In this document: piece after piece, positions 11,209 through 24,399 of the stretch
Layout: the number at the start of each line of letters is the position of its first letter
Numbering within the stretch: position 1 is the first letter of the stretch
Origin: Cryptomeria japonica
Taxonomy: Eukaryota; Streptophyta; Pinopsida; Cupressales; Cupressaceae
Direction of reading: 5' to 3'
NCBI RefSeq assembly: GCF_030272615.1
Contig: NC_081413.1
Coordinates: 23,190,501 to 23,254,500, forward strand
Length of the DNA: 64,000 nt
Translations under genes and position numbers: made by a program
The notes under the pieces: generated by a model
Seen by the model: the letters and a program-made list of their open reading frames with translations, nothing else
Told to the model about the DNA's origin: nothing
Database searches by the model: none

Positions 11209-13820
11209 TGTAGACACCTAAAACTTGCACAACTAATTAAATGAAGAATCATCATTTATTCATCTATTAATTAGACTGAGGTTTAATTAATATCCCTATT
11301 CTTCCCATTAGCCTATTAATCAGATTAAAGATTTGATTGAAATCCTTTTCTTCTAGCCTAACCTATTAATTAAACTAAAGTGTGATTAAGTACCCTTTAG
11401 CCATTTAATTGAATAAATATTATTTATTTAATTAAAACCCTTTTTTTCCTTTTAATTGAATTTAAATTTGATTAAAATCCCTTTGCATTTAAATAAATCA
11501 TTATCTATTTGTGAATAGTCCCCCACTTGCAAAATCCTATAAATGCAAGTTGCGCCCCTTTTGGCTAAAATAAATCTTTTATTTTATCTAACAATGCCTA
11601 TTTCCCTCCACTTGCATTCTCCTACATTTTCCATTAGTATGCTAATATTCTTCTAGAACCCCTTTAATCCCTCATTGATTAGCCTAATTCCTCTAATTAT
11701 GTCACATCTGTTAGGTCTCGAAGACAACTGAGAGGGGGGGTGAATCAGTTGTGCAATAAATTCAAACCAAAACTAACTTAACCAAACTTAATGCTTAATA
11801 CCAGTAAACCAAACTTTATGCTGGTAGACAGTTTTATTAGTTAATTGCAGTATCAGTAAAGTTTAATGCATGAAACAGAGGGACAATAACATCCACAACA
11901 CATAATATACATATTTGTATGTGGAAACCCTGTAAGGGGAAAAACTACAGTGGGAAACCTTACCCACAATCAAATGATACTACTACAGATAGTATGTGTG
12001 TACAATATGGAGTTTGCACATGCAGAAAGGCAAATTGCCTAGAGCTCACTTCTCAATCACAAAATGGGAGTCACACTAACTACAATTGGATGGTTAAATC
12101 CAATGATAATGTACTGCTCAAAATAGCATCTTCATATGCTAAATTCAGTACCGGTTAAGCTTTGATTTGCCTTCTTCAAACCTTCCTTCAATTTTGAATG
12201 ATGTCTGCATATATAGCTCTGCTAATATTTGCATATACCTTATTACAATCCTCACCACTATGTTACATTAATCTCACAAATGAGATCTTACATTTATACC
12301 ATAACCTAAGACCAAATGAGTAGGTCGGCTCACTAAGAGATATTACAATAAATTCAATTAAAAATGAATCAATATGCAATGCATCATGTCAGCTCAATGC
12401 ATTTACAATAATAACAAATCATCTTCATGACGTGTCATGTTGATCTGGAATAGATATGCTTGTCGGTGCATAACCTGGACCTATTTGCCAGTAACAGCAA
12501 ATATGCAAACTCGATTAGACCAATGAAAAAATCACCAAAACCAAGTGTCCAAACAATGTCTTTGACATAACCAAGTAATCTCCAAGTCATTCCAAGTGTC
12601 GGTGAACAATATAACCTATCAGTGAACTAGATACTGGTGACTATGCATAAGTCACTAAACATGTCGGTGAACATAACCAAGAGTCTCCAACTGTTGATAA
12701 GTGTTGGCAAGTGTTGACATCAATGACAAAACCATATCAACATATCCAAAATACCAACAACATCCCTAAATTTGGGGGAGTCACTTCTCCAAATCTGGGG
12801 AAAGTCTTCAAAATATGTTGAAGACTTTACCTTCTTCAAAAAGTTAACTTGTTGAGTCTTCCAAATTTGTAAGGCTCTTACAAATTAACCTCTAAAGTCT
12901 TCTAAGGAATATAATTGCTCTTACAATACATCATCTTAGCCCATGATAGTTTTCCCTTTGGACATCCCTTAACTTTGCACAAGAGTTTACCTCTTGGACA
13001 ATAGCATGCTCCCTTGGATAATAGCATTATCCAATGATGTCATCCCTTGAGGTTATCCATAATGCTTGCTTAGCATCTAATTCTTTCTTAGCATCCTCTC
13101 AAGCCATCTCAAGGTGACATTTTTCAACTTGGAATTGGGTTGAATTCCCCTCATGGATTGATAACTTTCAATCCTAGCCCTTGTTAAGATTGCTCAATCT
13201 TGGTCATCCATTTCTCTATTTTCTCTATAAATAGATCCCATTTCTTCAATCTTAGGATCTATCATCTTATGCATCAAACTTGTAGTCATTTTGCAGGTTA
13301 TCAAGGAGATCAATTTGTCATATTCAAGAACTTAGATCATCTTAGTTTCATGTCGGTTTAGCTTTCATCATGTTGATAGTAACATGCTAATCACATTTTC
13401 ATGCTAGCTTAATTCATAGCCATTGTATATCGATTTCATAGAAATATCCATGTTAGTTTAATTAGTACACCTAAGATTTCAATTTGGAATTAATCTTAAT
13501 CTTATATCTTGCATTTCATCTTTTCATGTCATGTGATCATCTAGCTAGGATCTTAGTTGCATTCATTTTTATCTTGGCATATCATTCAATCTTGTTCTTT
13601 AGGTTGACATCTAAAATATCAAGTGATCTTCCAAGTGATAGTCACCTTGAATCTTGAAGATCCTTGGAGATAGAGGAACATGAGACGTTCTTGGAGTTCT
13701 TGATTTTGAAACTAACTTAGTTTAGTTTCTATTTTGATTTCTACCTCTAACATAATGTTGCATGTGTGTGTTTGATGTTGTTTGATTCTCTTTTGTAGAT
13801 TCCACACTTTCTAGCACACA
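11209..13820 (+). repeat. 5' LTR of the PMD-carrying element (interrupted)
   Basis: It aligns along its length with the 3' LTR at 18260-19822, apart from the 1051-bp insertion at 11709-12759 plus its 5-bp duplication. Without the insertion it is about 1556 bp. It runs from TGTAGACACC to AGCACACA. A TATAAATAGATCCC promoter-like stretch lies near 13224. Confidence 0.88.
11709..12759 (+). mobile_element. Nested solo LTR (1051 bp) inside the 5' LTR
   Basis: The insert begins TGTTAGGTCTC, ends ATACCAACA and is flanked by ACATC on both sides (11704-11708, 12760-12764). The sister 3' LTR has the uninterrupted site near 18764-18775 (CACATCCCTAAATTT), which proves both the insertion and the target duplication. 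An AGAGGGGGGGTGAATCAG segment near the left end is shared in degenerate form with 21285-22481. Confidence 0.92.
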
Positions 13821-16460
13821 TTTCATGCACATGTGTGACCCATGTTGATCCAAAGGAAAATCAAAGATATAAGTCAGAATGAATCATCAGTGAAACAATA
13901 AATGTCCAAATTCCTTAAATATCACATCAATATTAAGGTACATGAATCAAGAAACATCAAAATCTATAAATTGATCAATGTGCATCATATCAAATCAATC
14001 AAATAAAACAATATACATATTGATTGAATCATAAAAAATACAATTATGTGTGTATACAATCATCAAAGTACATCAAGCATACATCATCAGTATCAAGGAG
14101 GAGGCTAAGAGTGGCTGCCTCCTGAATCTGTCTGCCTGGACCCAGAGCTACATACACCTGCACCACCACTAGGAGGATCTCTCTTAGGACCCATGACACC
14201 CTCACTGGCTCCTCGTCTCTGGGAGACACAATGCTGAGAACTACCAGCATAGCTAGGGGCATGTCGATCTAGGGGCATGACCTGATAGTACAAAGTCCTA
14301 TAATACATATCCCACTCGATCTAATCGATGAGACTTCTAATGGTCTCCCCTATGACAACCTGTGTGGCCGCCTACTGTAATGTCTACATCGTCTTCTCTG
14401 CACAACCTCGCCACTCTATCTCTATATCTCTCTCGACCGTCAACCATACCAACTGTGCTTGTAACTATTTGATTTGGGCCTGAGCTTGTGTGAGCTGGGT
14501 CTGAGAACCCTATAACTGTGCAATCCTTCCCTAAGCCTGTACTAACTGGGTCTAAAGGCTCTGCACCAACGACTGTAACCCTTCTATCTGTGCCTACTAC
14601 TGGTGTGAGAGTACTGTAATTTGAAGTGAGGGAGGTCATGACAGCTGAGGGACTTGTGCTGCTGGTACCTATGAGGAACTTGCATGTCCTATGGCCGACA
14701 GGGGCATCTCTATCCTCCTTCATCATATCAAAGGTTGTAAATCCTCCTACTCCTCCTCCACATCAAATCCCATGCCACCCAATCCTACCATCCCACCACC
14801 CAACTCCTCTAACTACGTCTCATCAGATTCTTGGCCCTCAGAGCTCTCCTCCTCATCCCTACCTCTAACGGCTGCTAAGGCCTCTAGATGTATAGACCCT
14901 CCTCGACCTAGCATATGTCACCAACCACCACCCCTACCCCCCACCCCTTGGCAGCTGGATCCTCCTCGTCCTCCCCTCCTGTCTACACCATCACCCCCAC
15001 CACCATCCCCACCTTGGTCCAATTGTCCTCTACCTCAACCTACTCCCTGATCTCCCCCTTGGCTTCTTCTCCCTCTCTCCACCTTAGCCCCATCATCCCC
15101 CTCATCGTCCTCCATCACCACCATCATCATCATCATCATTAACCTCCTCTAGTGGTACTATCGACTCTCTTGGCCCTATCAATCGAGGGAAATGATGGCT
15201 CGTCAAATATAGGGCATAATCTTGGTGCATGCCCGCATCGTTCACTGTTGGCCTCATATCTCAAACAACAAAAGGAAGAGAGTGGAACTCTACATAGGCT
15301 ATGGTGTAATCTAATGGCGGCTCCCACTCTGCTCTCTCCTTGTATACTCTCGCATAAAAGCATGTCCCTTGTGGCATCAGTTGTGGCTGACCAAACTGTT
15401 GATATACTTGGGACAAGAGGAATCTCTCTACTTCATAGGGCATCTATCCAATTAGATATCTACTCTGTAACAAAACTAGAACCTCTGTGGCATCCCCAAG
15501 CCATCGCTCCCAATCCAAGTACGAGCGCTAGACCACTACATCCATATCATCTACAACGTGCCTCCAATACTATAGCTTCTTGAGCATAGGCTGAGAATTT
15601 GTCTTTCTGTACATGTAAAAATATGGGTACCTAGCTGGTCGAGATCTCTGAACAATGGGGCGCATAATAGCTATATGCTCCCAAGCCCAAATCTGAAGAA
15701 ATGTGCACCCTGCTGCTAAACTAGACCCCCAATCCCTACCATATACTATCTGGTGTAGCTCATGATACAAGTGGGCGAAAACGCATATCCCCCACACATA
15801 AAAGGTCCTCTCTCGCACCATCTACCAAAGCACACGGCCCCATCCAACTGATAACCCATGTGATCTCCTATTAGGAAGGAGGAAACCAGCAACTAATCCA
15901 GCTACAACTAATGGAAGTGGGGCATATCTATCCACCATATCCTACTAAGCCATTGAATATCCAGCAATGTGGAGATCACCAAAAATTTCCCGCAACGCAT
16001 CAATCCCTCCAATCTCCTCAAAATCATATACTACTAGCTCGTCGGTGATCGAAATCTAAAGAATCTGATAAACATCCTCAAGAGTGACTGTGATCTCTCC
16101 TATCGGCAAGTAAAATGTGTTATTATCACTATGTCATCGCTCAGCCAAGACCATCAACGGTTCTCTATTCTTCTGGTAGGAAGGCATGTGTAATGGGTGT
16201 ATCAATCTGCAAGCCTTGAACACCACTCGATCATCATCAATCAATCATCCCTGCATGGAGAGTGTCTTCGGGTATTGCTCCCAAAGCTGGATAACACCTA
16301 AGTCTACCTATATCAACACATTAGTACCATATCAGTTCCACCTATTCTAAACAATCAAGCATCAACTCTCAATCAAAAAGGGGCACCTATCAAAGTGATG
16401 ATAGTCACGATATCACACAAAGAGTTCCAAATCAAACACTCTTAACAACTAAGTGGGTTC

Positions 16461-16856
16461 AACTTAACCTATCTATCGAAATCAAAGTCTCATATCAAAA
16501 TCAAAGTCTCATATCGCATCAAGAATCATATTGAAATCAAAGTCTCATATCGAACCAAAATATCATATCAAAATCAAAGTCTCATATCAAAATCAAAGTC
16601 TTGTATCGAATCAATGTATCATATCAAAATCAAAGTCTCATATCGAAATCAAAACATCATATCGAAATCAATAATCATATCGAAATCAAAATCTCATATT
16701 GAAATTAAAGAATCATATTGAAATCAATGTCTCATATCAAATTCAAAATCTCATATCACATCAAGAATCATATCAAAATCAAAGTCTCATATCAAAATCC
16801 AGCAACATATCAAAATTAAAGCATCATATTATATCAAGTATCATATCGTAATTAGT
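16461..16856. repeat. Minisatellite, ~18-21-bp unit (ATATCGAAATCAAAGTCTC)
   Basis: About twenty degenerate units alternate AATCAAAGTCTC with CATATC(G/A)A. The array lies in the intron-like gap of the antisense PMD pseudogene. It is irregular and non-coding. Confidence 0.85.
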
Positions 16857-16880
16857 TGAATCTATCAATCCAAAATGCAC

Positions 16881-17236
16881 TACCGACAAGTTTGACCCAT
16901 ATCGAATCAGTTTGACCCAAATCGAATCAATTTGACCCATATTGAATCAGTTTGACCCAGATCAAATCAATTTGACCCATTTTGAATCAGTTTGCCCTAT
17001 ATAGAATCAGTTCAAATCATATCGACAAGTTTGACCCATATCGACAATCAAGTATTGACCCATATGAACAAGTTTGACCCATATCGACAAAGTTTGACCC
17101 ATATCGACAATTAGTTTGACTCATCCTGACTATTGAACCATATCAACACTTGACTCATATCGACAATTAGGATCCATACCAGTGTGACCCATATCGAATT
17201 TGAACCATATCGACATTTGACTCATATCAAACAATG
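16881..17236. repeat. Minisatellite, ~20-bp unit (TTTGACCCATATCGA)
   Basis: A second array, directly next to the previous one, shares its ATATCGA core but adds TTTGACCC. It probably arose from the same expansion. It also lies in the PMD gene's intron-like gap. Confidence 0.85.
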
Positions 17237-18245
17237 ACTCGTACCAACCCTAGATTGACTTTTCGACATCTCGCATCTCAATGGATGCAATCGACACATA
17301 TCAACACATTGAAAAGGTGCAAAACATCACAACAAACCCAAAAATCTAATTTGCACATGTTAAAAAAAATTAATTTTCAAAAAATTCAACAATGTCACAA
17401 ATGCACTAAAGAAAATGTGATGTACAATCTAATGAATGTGATGTACAACATAACAAATGTGCTAATTAAATAGGCAAATGTGCTACAAAAAAAATCAAAT
17501 GTGGTATGTCATATGGCAAATGCACTTTGAAACCTAACAAATGCGCTAAAACAGTTTTATAAAAAAGAAAACGGAAAAACCCTTCCATACAAGCTAAAAA
17601 TTTGAAAAATCTAGCCTAAAAACATGAAAATCTAGCTAAAAATTCACAAAAGAGGGTTAGAAGATCGAACTTACAGGTGGGTCATACTCTGCTAGTCATT
17701 GGTAGCGTCGAACTCGCTCAAATAGATGCTTGTGATAAGGGGGTCCATTTCTTCTCTCCTCTCCAAGCTCCACTCTCAAATGCCAAGTGCACAAATGAGG
17801 TGGAAATGGGCCCTTGAGGGTTTATATGGCCCATGTTGATGTAGGCGACTATGGTACCTTAGTGGATGTGTGGGGTATGTATGCTCTATGCCCATGTCAT
17901 CTCTTCACCAATTTTTTTTCACTATTATTTTTAATAAAATTTATTGGCAGATAAATATCGAAAAAAATTAAAAATTTAAAAAATCGAAAAAATTCAAAAA
18001 AATTTAATCCTCCAAAAATTTCAAAATCATCGTGCATCACTACACTACTCTGAAAATCACATTTTTTCTCAATTTATCTCTTGACGGGCCATATCAACAT
18101 CAGTTTTATCATCGAATCTCATATCAAATCAATTCTTCATATATAGGGTTCCATATCGACAAATTTGATGACAACACCATATCAAGAATTTAGGCGACAT
18201 ATCGAGTGTTTTTCTTTGAATCAACATGTGATCACCCGTCGCTTC

Positions 18246-18259
18246 AAAGAGGGGAAAAA
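18246..18259 (+). other. Polypurine tract of the PMD-carrying element
   Basis: AAAGAGGGGAAAAA directly abuts the TG of the 3' LTR. It marks plus-strand priming and sets the element's orientation, opposite to the PMD reading frame. Confidence 0.8.
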
Positions 18260-19822
18260 TGTAGACACCTAAACTTGTACAACTAATTAAATGAATTTAT
18301 TTAATCATCATTTATTCATCTATTAATTAGACTAAGGTTTAATTAATATCCCTATTCTTCTAATCAGCCTATTAATCAAATTAAATATTTGATTAAAATC
18401 CTTTTCTTCTAGCCTAACCTATTAATTAAACTAAAGTTTGATTAAGTATCCTTTAGCCATTTATTTGAATAAATCTTATTTATTTAATTAAAACCCTATT
18501 TTTTTCCTTTTGATTGAATTTACATTTTATTAAAATCCCTTTGCATTTAAATAAATCATTATTTATTTTTGAATAGTCCCCCCACTTAAAAAATCCTACA
18601 AATGCAAGTTGTACCCCTTTTGGCTAAAATAAATCTTTTATTTTATGTAAAAATGTCTATTTCCATCCACTTGCATTCTCCTACATTTTCCATTAGCATG
18701 CTAATATTCTTCTAGACCCCCTCTAATCCCTCATTGATTAGCCTAATTCCTCTAATCATGTCACATCCCTAAATTTGGGGGAGTCACTTCTCCAAATTTG
18801 GGGAAAGTCTTCAAAATGTGTTGAAAACTTTACCTTATTCACCAAGTTAACTTGTTGAGTCTTCCAAATTTGTAAGGCACTTACAAATTAACCTCTAAAG
18901 TCTTGTAAGGTATTTAATGCCTCTTACAAGACATCATCTTAGCCCATGATGGCTGTCCCTTTGGCCATCCCTTAACTTTGCACAAGAGTTTACCTCTTGG
19001 ACAATAGCATGCTCCCTTGGATAATAGCATTATCCAATGATGTCATCCCTTGAGGTTATCCCTAATGCTTACTTAGCATCTAATGCTTGTTGAGCATCCT
19101 CTCAAGCCATTTCAAGGTGACATTTGTCAGCTTGGGATTGGATTGAATTCCCTTCATGGATTGATAAATTTCAATCCTAGCCCTTTTTAAGATTGCTCAA
19201 TCTTGGCCATCCATTTCTCTATTTTCTCTATAAATAGAGCCCATTTCTTCAATCTTAGGATCTATCATCTTATGTGTCAAACTTATAGTCATTTTGTAGG
19301 TTATCAAGGAGCTCAATTTTTCATCTTCAATAAGTTAGATCATCTTAGTTGCATGTTGGTTTAGATTTCATCATGTTGATAGTATCATGCTAATCCCATT
19401 TTCATGCTAGCTTAATTCATAGCCATTGTATATCAATTTCATACAAATCTCCATGTTAGTTTATTAGCACACCTAAGCTTTCAATTTGGAATCAATCTTA
19501 ATCTCATATCTTACATTTCATCTTTTCATATCATTTGATCATCTAGATAGGATCTTAGTTGCATTCATTTTGATCTTGGCATATCCTTCAATCTCATTCT
19601 TTAGGTTGACATCTAAAATATCAAGAGCTCTTCCAAGTGAGAACCACCTTGAATCTTGAAGATCCTTGGAGATAGAGGAACATGAGACGTGCTTGGGGTT
19701 CTTGATTTTGAAGCTAACTTAGTTTAGTTTGTATTTTGATTTGTAACTCTAACATAATATTCCATGTGTGTGTTTGATGTTGTTTGATTCTCTTTTGCAA
19801 ATTCCACACTTTCTAGCACACA
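18260..19822 (+). repeat. 3' LTR of the PMD-carrying element (1563 bp)
   Basis: Runs from TGTAGACACC to AGCACACA, followed by the duplication ACAAT. It carries the intact version of the site occupied by a solo LTR in the 5' copy. The many scattered substitutions between the two copies show an old insertion. Confidence 0.9.
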
Positions 19823-19939
19823 ACAATAACTTATTTCTCTTTTTTTAGGACAACTTTGATCCAATTCTTTATTTAGAATAGATTTCTCCTTTTCTCAATA
19901 AAATAACTTAAACTTGCAGGTTTATAATCTATACTAATT

Positions 19940-20480
19940 GAAAAAAAGTTCTATGATGTTATCCACCTTAGTTTTTATGGCATCAAGATTGATGACTATG
20001 GTGACAACTAATATTAGGATCTGCGTACCTTGGCTAAGAATCCTATTCATCCATTTGTTCACTACTCTGCTTCATGAGGCTGCTTTCTCGACCCTTTTCA
20101 TAACCTGTTCATCTAGTGATGAAGTCACTGGTTTGATGGCCTCTGAAGACTTAGTCATCTTAATCAACACACCAATGATTTGTTCAACCTGTGCATTGAG
20201 CTTATCATTCTTGATTTTATCTTCATAATCTCTAGCAACAAGAGCATCTAGATTTGTTTGAGGATCTTTAGTGGTAGAATCATGAGTTTGTTTTACGTAC
20301 CAATTCAGCCCTGTTGATTATATAATTTAATTCTTGGATCTAATCAATGTCTTTATTAGGAGGAATGGCAATATTTGCATATTTGTTTCTAGCTTTATCC
20401 ACCTTCACCCTTGATATGGTATTGGCTTTCTCAGTGGTCTTAGGCTTGGTGGGGATGAGTTGATTGAAATCAAAATGCCC
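19940..20480 (-). pseudogene. Decayed transposon-type coding fragment
   Basis: Read on the minus strand, a stretch including NKYANIAIPPNKDID (near 20380) and a Lys/Glu-rich tail down to about 20070 looks like remnant protein, with stops and frame shifts. I recognise no named domain. The plus-strand frame at 19938-20228 is its shadow. It may belong to an unlisted accessory gene of a mobile element. Confidence 0.35.
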
Positions 20481-21284
20481 GCCAAAATACCCTTGAGAAA
20501 CACACTCAACTAACATACAAATAGAGATTTTTTTTTTTAAACATAACTAATGCAACACATTTAACCATATGCATATATGCAATTTAACTAACCATATACT
20601 CATATGCACATGATCCGTTAAACATAAACATAAGGTCTTATTATTCAATCGGAATTAATATTATTTGATTAACATCTCATCAACTAACACCATTCTCGAG
20701 GGTATTCCAATATCATTACTTAGTTAACTCTAACTCAAACCATCATAACAACATCTACTTCTATCATTTAATATACATAATCATATTTCCCAATTATCTT
20801 TAACCTCTAGGTTCATTTTAAAATACCAAATCCAAATATTCCTAATTCCCATTTCTTCATAATCCATAATTACATCAACTTTTTCCTAATAAGCATCATC
20901 TAATGTATGTCTAGTTCATTTCCTACCTTAATAATAATCATGCATTCTAACAAGATATTGTTACATGTAACCATATTCAAGAAATAAATACAAGAAGGAA
21001 CTAATTATTTTCCAATTAAGATCACATATATCCCATAGCATACAAGATCATCTCATACTCTCATTAATAATCATAAAATACACATAAAGCTATCCAATGA
21101 TAATTCTTATTCTATTATAATTCCCAATCTCTAACTTATGCACAATAGGCATCCTATTACAACATAGATAATACAATTATTACATCATCTTAATCTCAAG
21201 TCCCATTACATAAGAATACAAGGTAACAAGATACATCAGATTTAGCTCCATGAATCCATCCATACAATGAAGAGATATGAAAAC
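20481..21284. other. AT-rich DNA with no recognisable feature
   Basis: No gene, repeat boundary or RNA gene was recognised here. Confidence 0.5.
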
Positions 21285-22481
21285 CATTAGGTCCAACAAG
21301 GAAAGCTAATGTACTGAGAGGGGAGGGGTGAATCAATACTTCAAAACTTTTCTTCAAAAACAATCTTACTGATAAACATAAATTGTAAACTGCTAATCTC
21401 ATAATATAAAGCTAACACATAATTATAGAAGTAACATTCATACACATTTCACTCCCTAACATAAATATTTTGGTTACGCAGAAACTCTTGGTTAGAGAGA
21501 AAAACTGCGATGGGGATCGCACCCATAACTTCACTACTGCAATAATAAAGGTTGCTCGGTTAGAGCTACATGTTTAGCTATTTCTGATAGCTTACCCTGT
21601 TAGGAGTATCAAGATCTTTAGATCTACCTTGCTAAAGGATTTAATAACACTCATACAAAATGTTGTACCTGGTTAAAGGCTTTACAATTTATAGACTTTG
21701 TTAGAGTCTTTTACCCTATTAAAGGTTTCTATTACAACTCAAGTGATTCAATAAAATATTTACAAATATTTGCAACTTTACATCTGAAATGTTATAACAA
21801 ATTCTATGTGCTCAATATGAAATTACCTTGCTCATAGCATACCTCGGTAATTGATAAATCAACTCGGTAAACCCTTCTATTTACTCTATCCCTTAAACTG
21901 TTCTCTGAAGACTTTCTCGGTGACCTATGAATATCTCTGACAGTCGTAGTAGTCACAACTCAATGTGTCCTTTTATGATTTTCCTTTTTCATCTTATCTA
22001 TCACACACACATGTCTCCTCTATTGATTCTCAAATCATTCTTTATAAATAGATCTCTAGGACGGTGATCTATTCATGCTTCAATCATACAAACATGATTC
22101 ATCGAATGAATAAACATAGAAATTATTTCATTGGATAAACTTCCTCAAACTCATACAAAATCTTGAAGTGCAATTTCCTATGCAATAGTTGTTCCCTATT
22201 CTCGAATCTTGTAACACATTTCCACATATGTGTCCAGGCTCATTGAATCTGGTAACACGTTTCTACTCGGTTCAGATTACTCAGTATACCTTCTTTACTG
22301 CTCAGTAGACATAGAACGTTACTTGGTAGACAGCTCGGTGTATACTTAACTCTGTGACTCCTTTCTTCTGTAACCGACTGTTTTAGTGCTTACCGACTGA
22401 ATATTTCGGTAGTATTAACCAACTAGAGTATCTAGGATGACTTTAGACATAAAACTAATGACAACTTAATAAATAATAACA
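21285..22481 (+). mobile_element. Degraded solo LTR related to the one at 11709
   Basis: It starts CATTAGGTCC, where TG appears mutated to CA compared with TGTTAGGTCTC, carries AGAGGGGAGGGGTGAATCA near the left end and ends AATAACA. The bases AAAAC flank both sides (21280-21284, 22482-22486). The duplication is A-rich and could be chance, but it falls where homology with the 11709 element predicts the ends. Confidence 0.6.
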
Positions 22482-23800
22482 AAAACCACATCCATGCATT
22501 CTATCATCCAATTAAGGACATCCCAATAGAAGAAGGCATCAAACCACCCATCCATATGGAACCAATAAGGAACCACCCCTCATGCTAGGAGATGATACAA
22601 TGTTCTAACTCACACTCTAGACCTAGCCTGACACCTATGACCAAGGGATATATATAGCATATAACATCCACAACTAAAAAACAACCAATCAATAAGCTAA
22701 AATCACATCATGAGGTCAAATCAAAACAATAAACTCCCAGAAGCATTACAACAACCATGGCATAAGATCAAGGACACATGTAAGGAAGAGTGTCATCACA
22801 TGCTATCCTCACAAAGAAGGGATTCAAATATAATATTGGGATATCTACCCACTCCCCTGATAGACATGTGGAACCATCACAACCTATGAGAAAATATAGG
22901 GAGTTCGATTTACCATCTCCACGGTCTTCCCAAGCTCATCCCAAGTATCCATTCAAGGGCTATGAGGTGGGGCACCGAAAACCAATTTCATTATCTTGAT
23001 TTGGTGAATCCTAATTACCCAACCCTTAAATAATTTATTATGGTTATCACTTTTAAATTAAGGAAAACCTTCAATGTGATTCCTACTAGTCTAGACTCTA
23101 AGCATCCTTACAAGGAACCTCTTAGTAGCCTATTACTCATGACTTTGGTCCTCACACTAGAGCCCACTCTCCCTAACCATGAACCAAGACCTTAGGGTAA
23201 AACATAATCAATAACAACTCATATGAGGCTCAAATCCACAATATTATACATACAACCATATTAGCAACCACAAATATCATGCAAATATGAACCAAGCCAC
23301 AAAAGCATAATGCCAAATGCAACATAAACCAAGAGCCTTATCCATAAATAATACAAAGCTAGACATAAACCATAAATTAATACAATCCTCTATAGTGAGG
23401 TGTTTCCCATCTCATTGGAGCTAACACAAATAACCCTCTAAAGCAAGGTATGTGCCATCTTGTTGGAGCTACATATAGGAATCAAATAACAATGGAAAGG
23501 CAATCACCTCTTGCAAGGACATAAAAACGTCATTAAATGTTCATTAACTCAATACTTCAGTCACACGAGCAACTCTAGACAACTCAAAACCCTCAAGGTA
23601 CAGCCTCTGGTACAAAATTAATTCAGAAAAATCAACTCAAAATGGTTGAATCACCAAAGCACAGGAGATAGTGCAGACAAGCGCTTTTGCACATTTCGAC
23701 AACACATTTGTTAAGAGTTTTAGCGCATGTCGATTGATCCAACACTTATAATTTAACTAGTGTATCTCTGATACACGTGCAATGTACCAAACGATAAATA
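22482..23800. other. Non-coding DNA, no recognised feature
   Basis: No gene or element boundary was seen. Short frames here lack protein-like composition. Confidence 0.5.
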
Positions 23801-23810
23801 ATTGATGACA

Positions 23811-23985
23811 AATACCCAATGGCATACACCCGATGACAAATACCTGATGGCATACACCCGACGGAAAATACCTGATGGTAAATACCTGACGAAAAATACC
23901 TGATGGAAAACACCTGACGGCAATTACATGATGGAAAATACCTGGTGGAAAATACCTGACGGCAAATAATCGACGATAAATAGTA
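23811..23985. repeat. Minisatellite, 16-bp unit (AAATACCTGATGGNAA)
   Basis: About eleven units vary at a few positions (CCTGACGG/CCTGATGG/CCCGATGA). The minus-strand frame across it is a low-complexity translation of the repeat, not a gene. Confidence 0.88.
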
Positions 23986-24399
23986 ATCCATAATCAAACA
24001 AGATGACACCAAGACTACCAAAGCAAGACTTATGAACTAAAAAATGCATAAGGAATAGAAAAATAAAACCATACATGGCAATAGTCCAACAAACAGATTT
24101 CACACATATATATATATGAATTTCTCCCCCAAACTATATATTATAACTTATACTCAATATAATTGAATTCCCAGCACACCCGAAAACAATCTTTTGCAGG
24201 CACTGCACAAACAATCTTTTCCAAAAATGAAATGCAAGAAGTAGAAATACCACCAACCTAGAATATAGAAGTGATGGCAAAGAAATTCGGAGAAACCAAT
24301 TCCAAATCCAAAATCTAGCAAAACCCAAGCCAAATCCAAGCAAACAAAAAACTTCAAAGTATGCAAAATAATCTCCAAAAATGCCAACCCCAGGCTAAC

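Larger units (their letters stand above)
14080..17748 (-). pseudogene. Plant mobile domain (PMD) gene, antisense inside the LTR element
   Basis: A possible first exon (ATG at 17748, donor near 17675) is followed by a ~1.36-kb intron-like gap and a main body from about 16317 down to 14080. PMD hallmarks appear in order: a segment ending PLMVLAER, then TFYLPIGEITVTLEDVYQIL (near 16100), a Leu/Gly-rich helix stretch, then GCTFLQIWAWEHIAIMRPI (near 15700). These match the plant mobile domain of the MAIN/MAIL family and its transposon-borne relatives. Downstream lie an Asp/Gly-rich tract (15110-15140) and Gln/Leu-rich coiled coil (14400-14600). Many stops and frame changes, including TGA in the conserved W after LAER, make it a pseudogene. 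The proposed splice phases do not match cleanly, so exon limits are approximate. A TATATGG-like box near 17820 could be its own promoter. Confidence 0.78.
11209..19822 (+). mobile_element. LTR retrotransposon lacking gag-pol, with antisense PMD gene
   Basis: The element starts TGTAGACACC at 11209 and ends AGCACACA at 19822, bounded by the perfect duplication ACAAT (11204-11208 and 19823-19827). Two LTRs of about 1.56 kb flank a 4.4-kb interior. A polypurine tract touches the 3' LTR on the plus strand, which fixes the orientation. TGTAGACACC starts are typical of gypsy elements of the Athila/Tat type, so that affiliation is likely but unproven. No gag, protease, reverse transcriptase or integrase was seen inside; most of the interior is an antisense plant-mobile-domain pseudogene. 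It must therefore have moved with proteins supplied in trans. No clear primer site follows the 5' LTR. Confidence 0.88.

Noticed and set aside
14626-15142. Pro/Ser- and His-rich plus-strand frames, including a HHHHHH tail
   Set aside because: These are antisense shadows of the acidic Asp/Gly-rich part of the PMD pseudogene.
16461-17236. Regularly spaced short repeats, CRISPR-like at a glance
   Set aside because: Units abut with no unique spacers, and the setting is a plant nuclear genome; it is a minisatellite.
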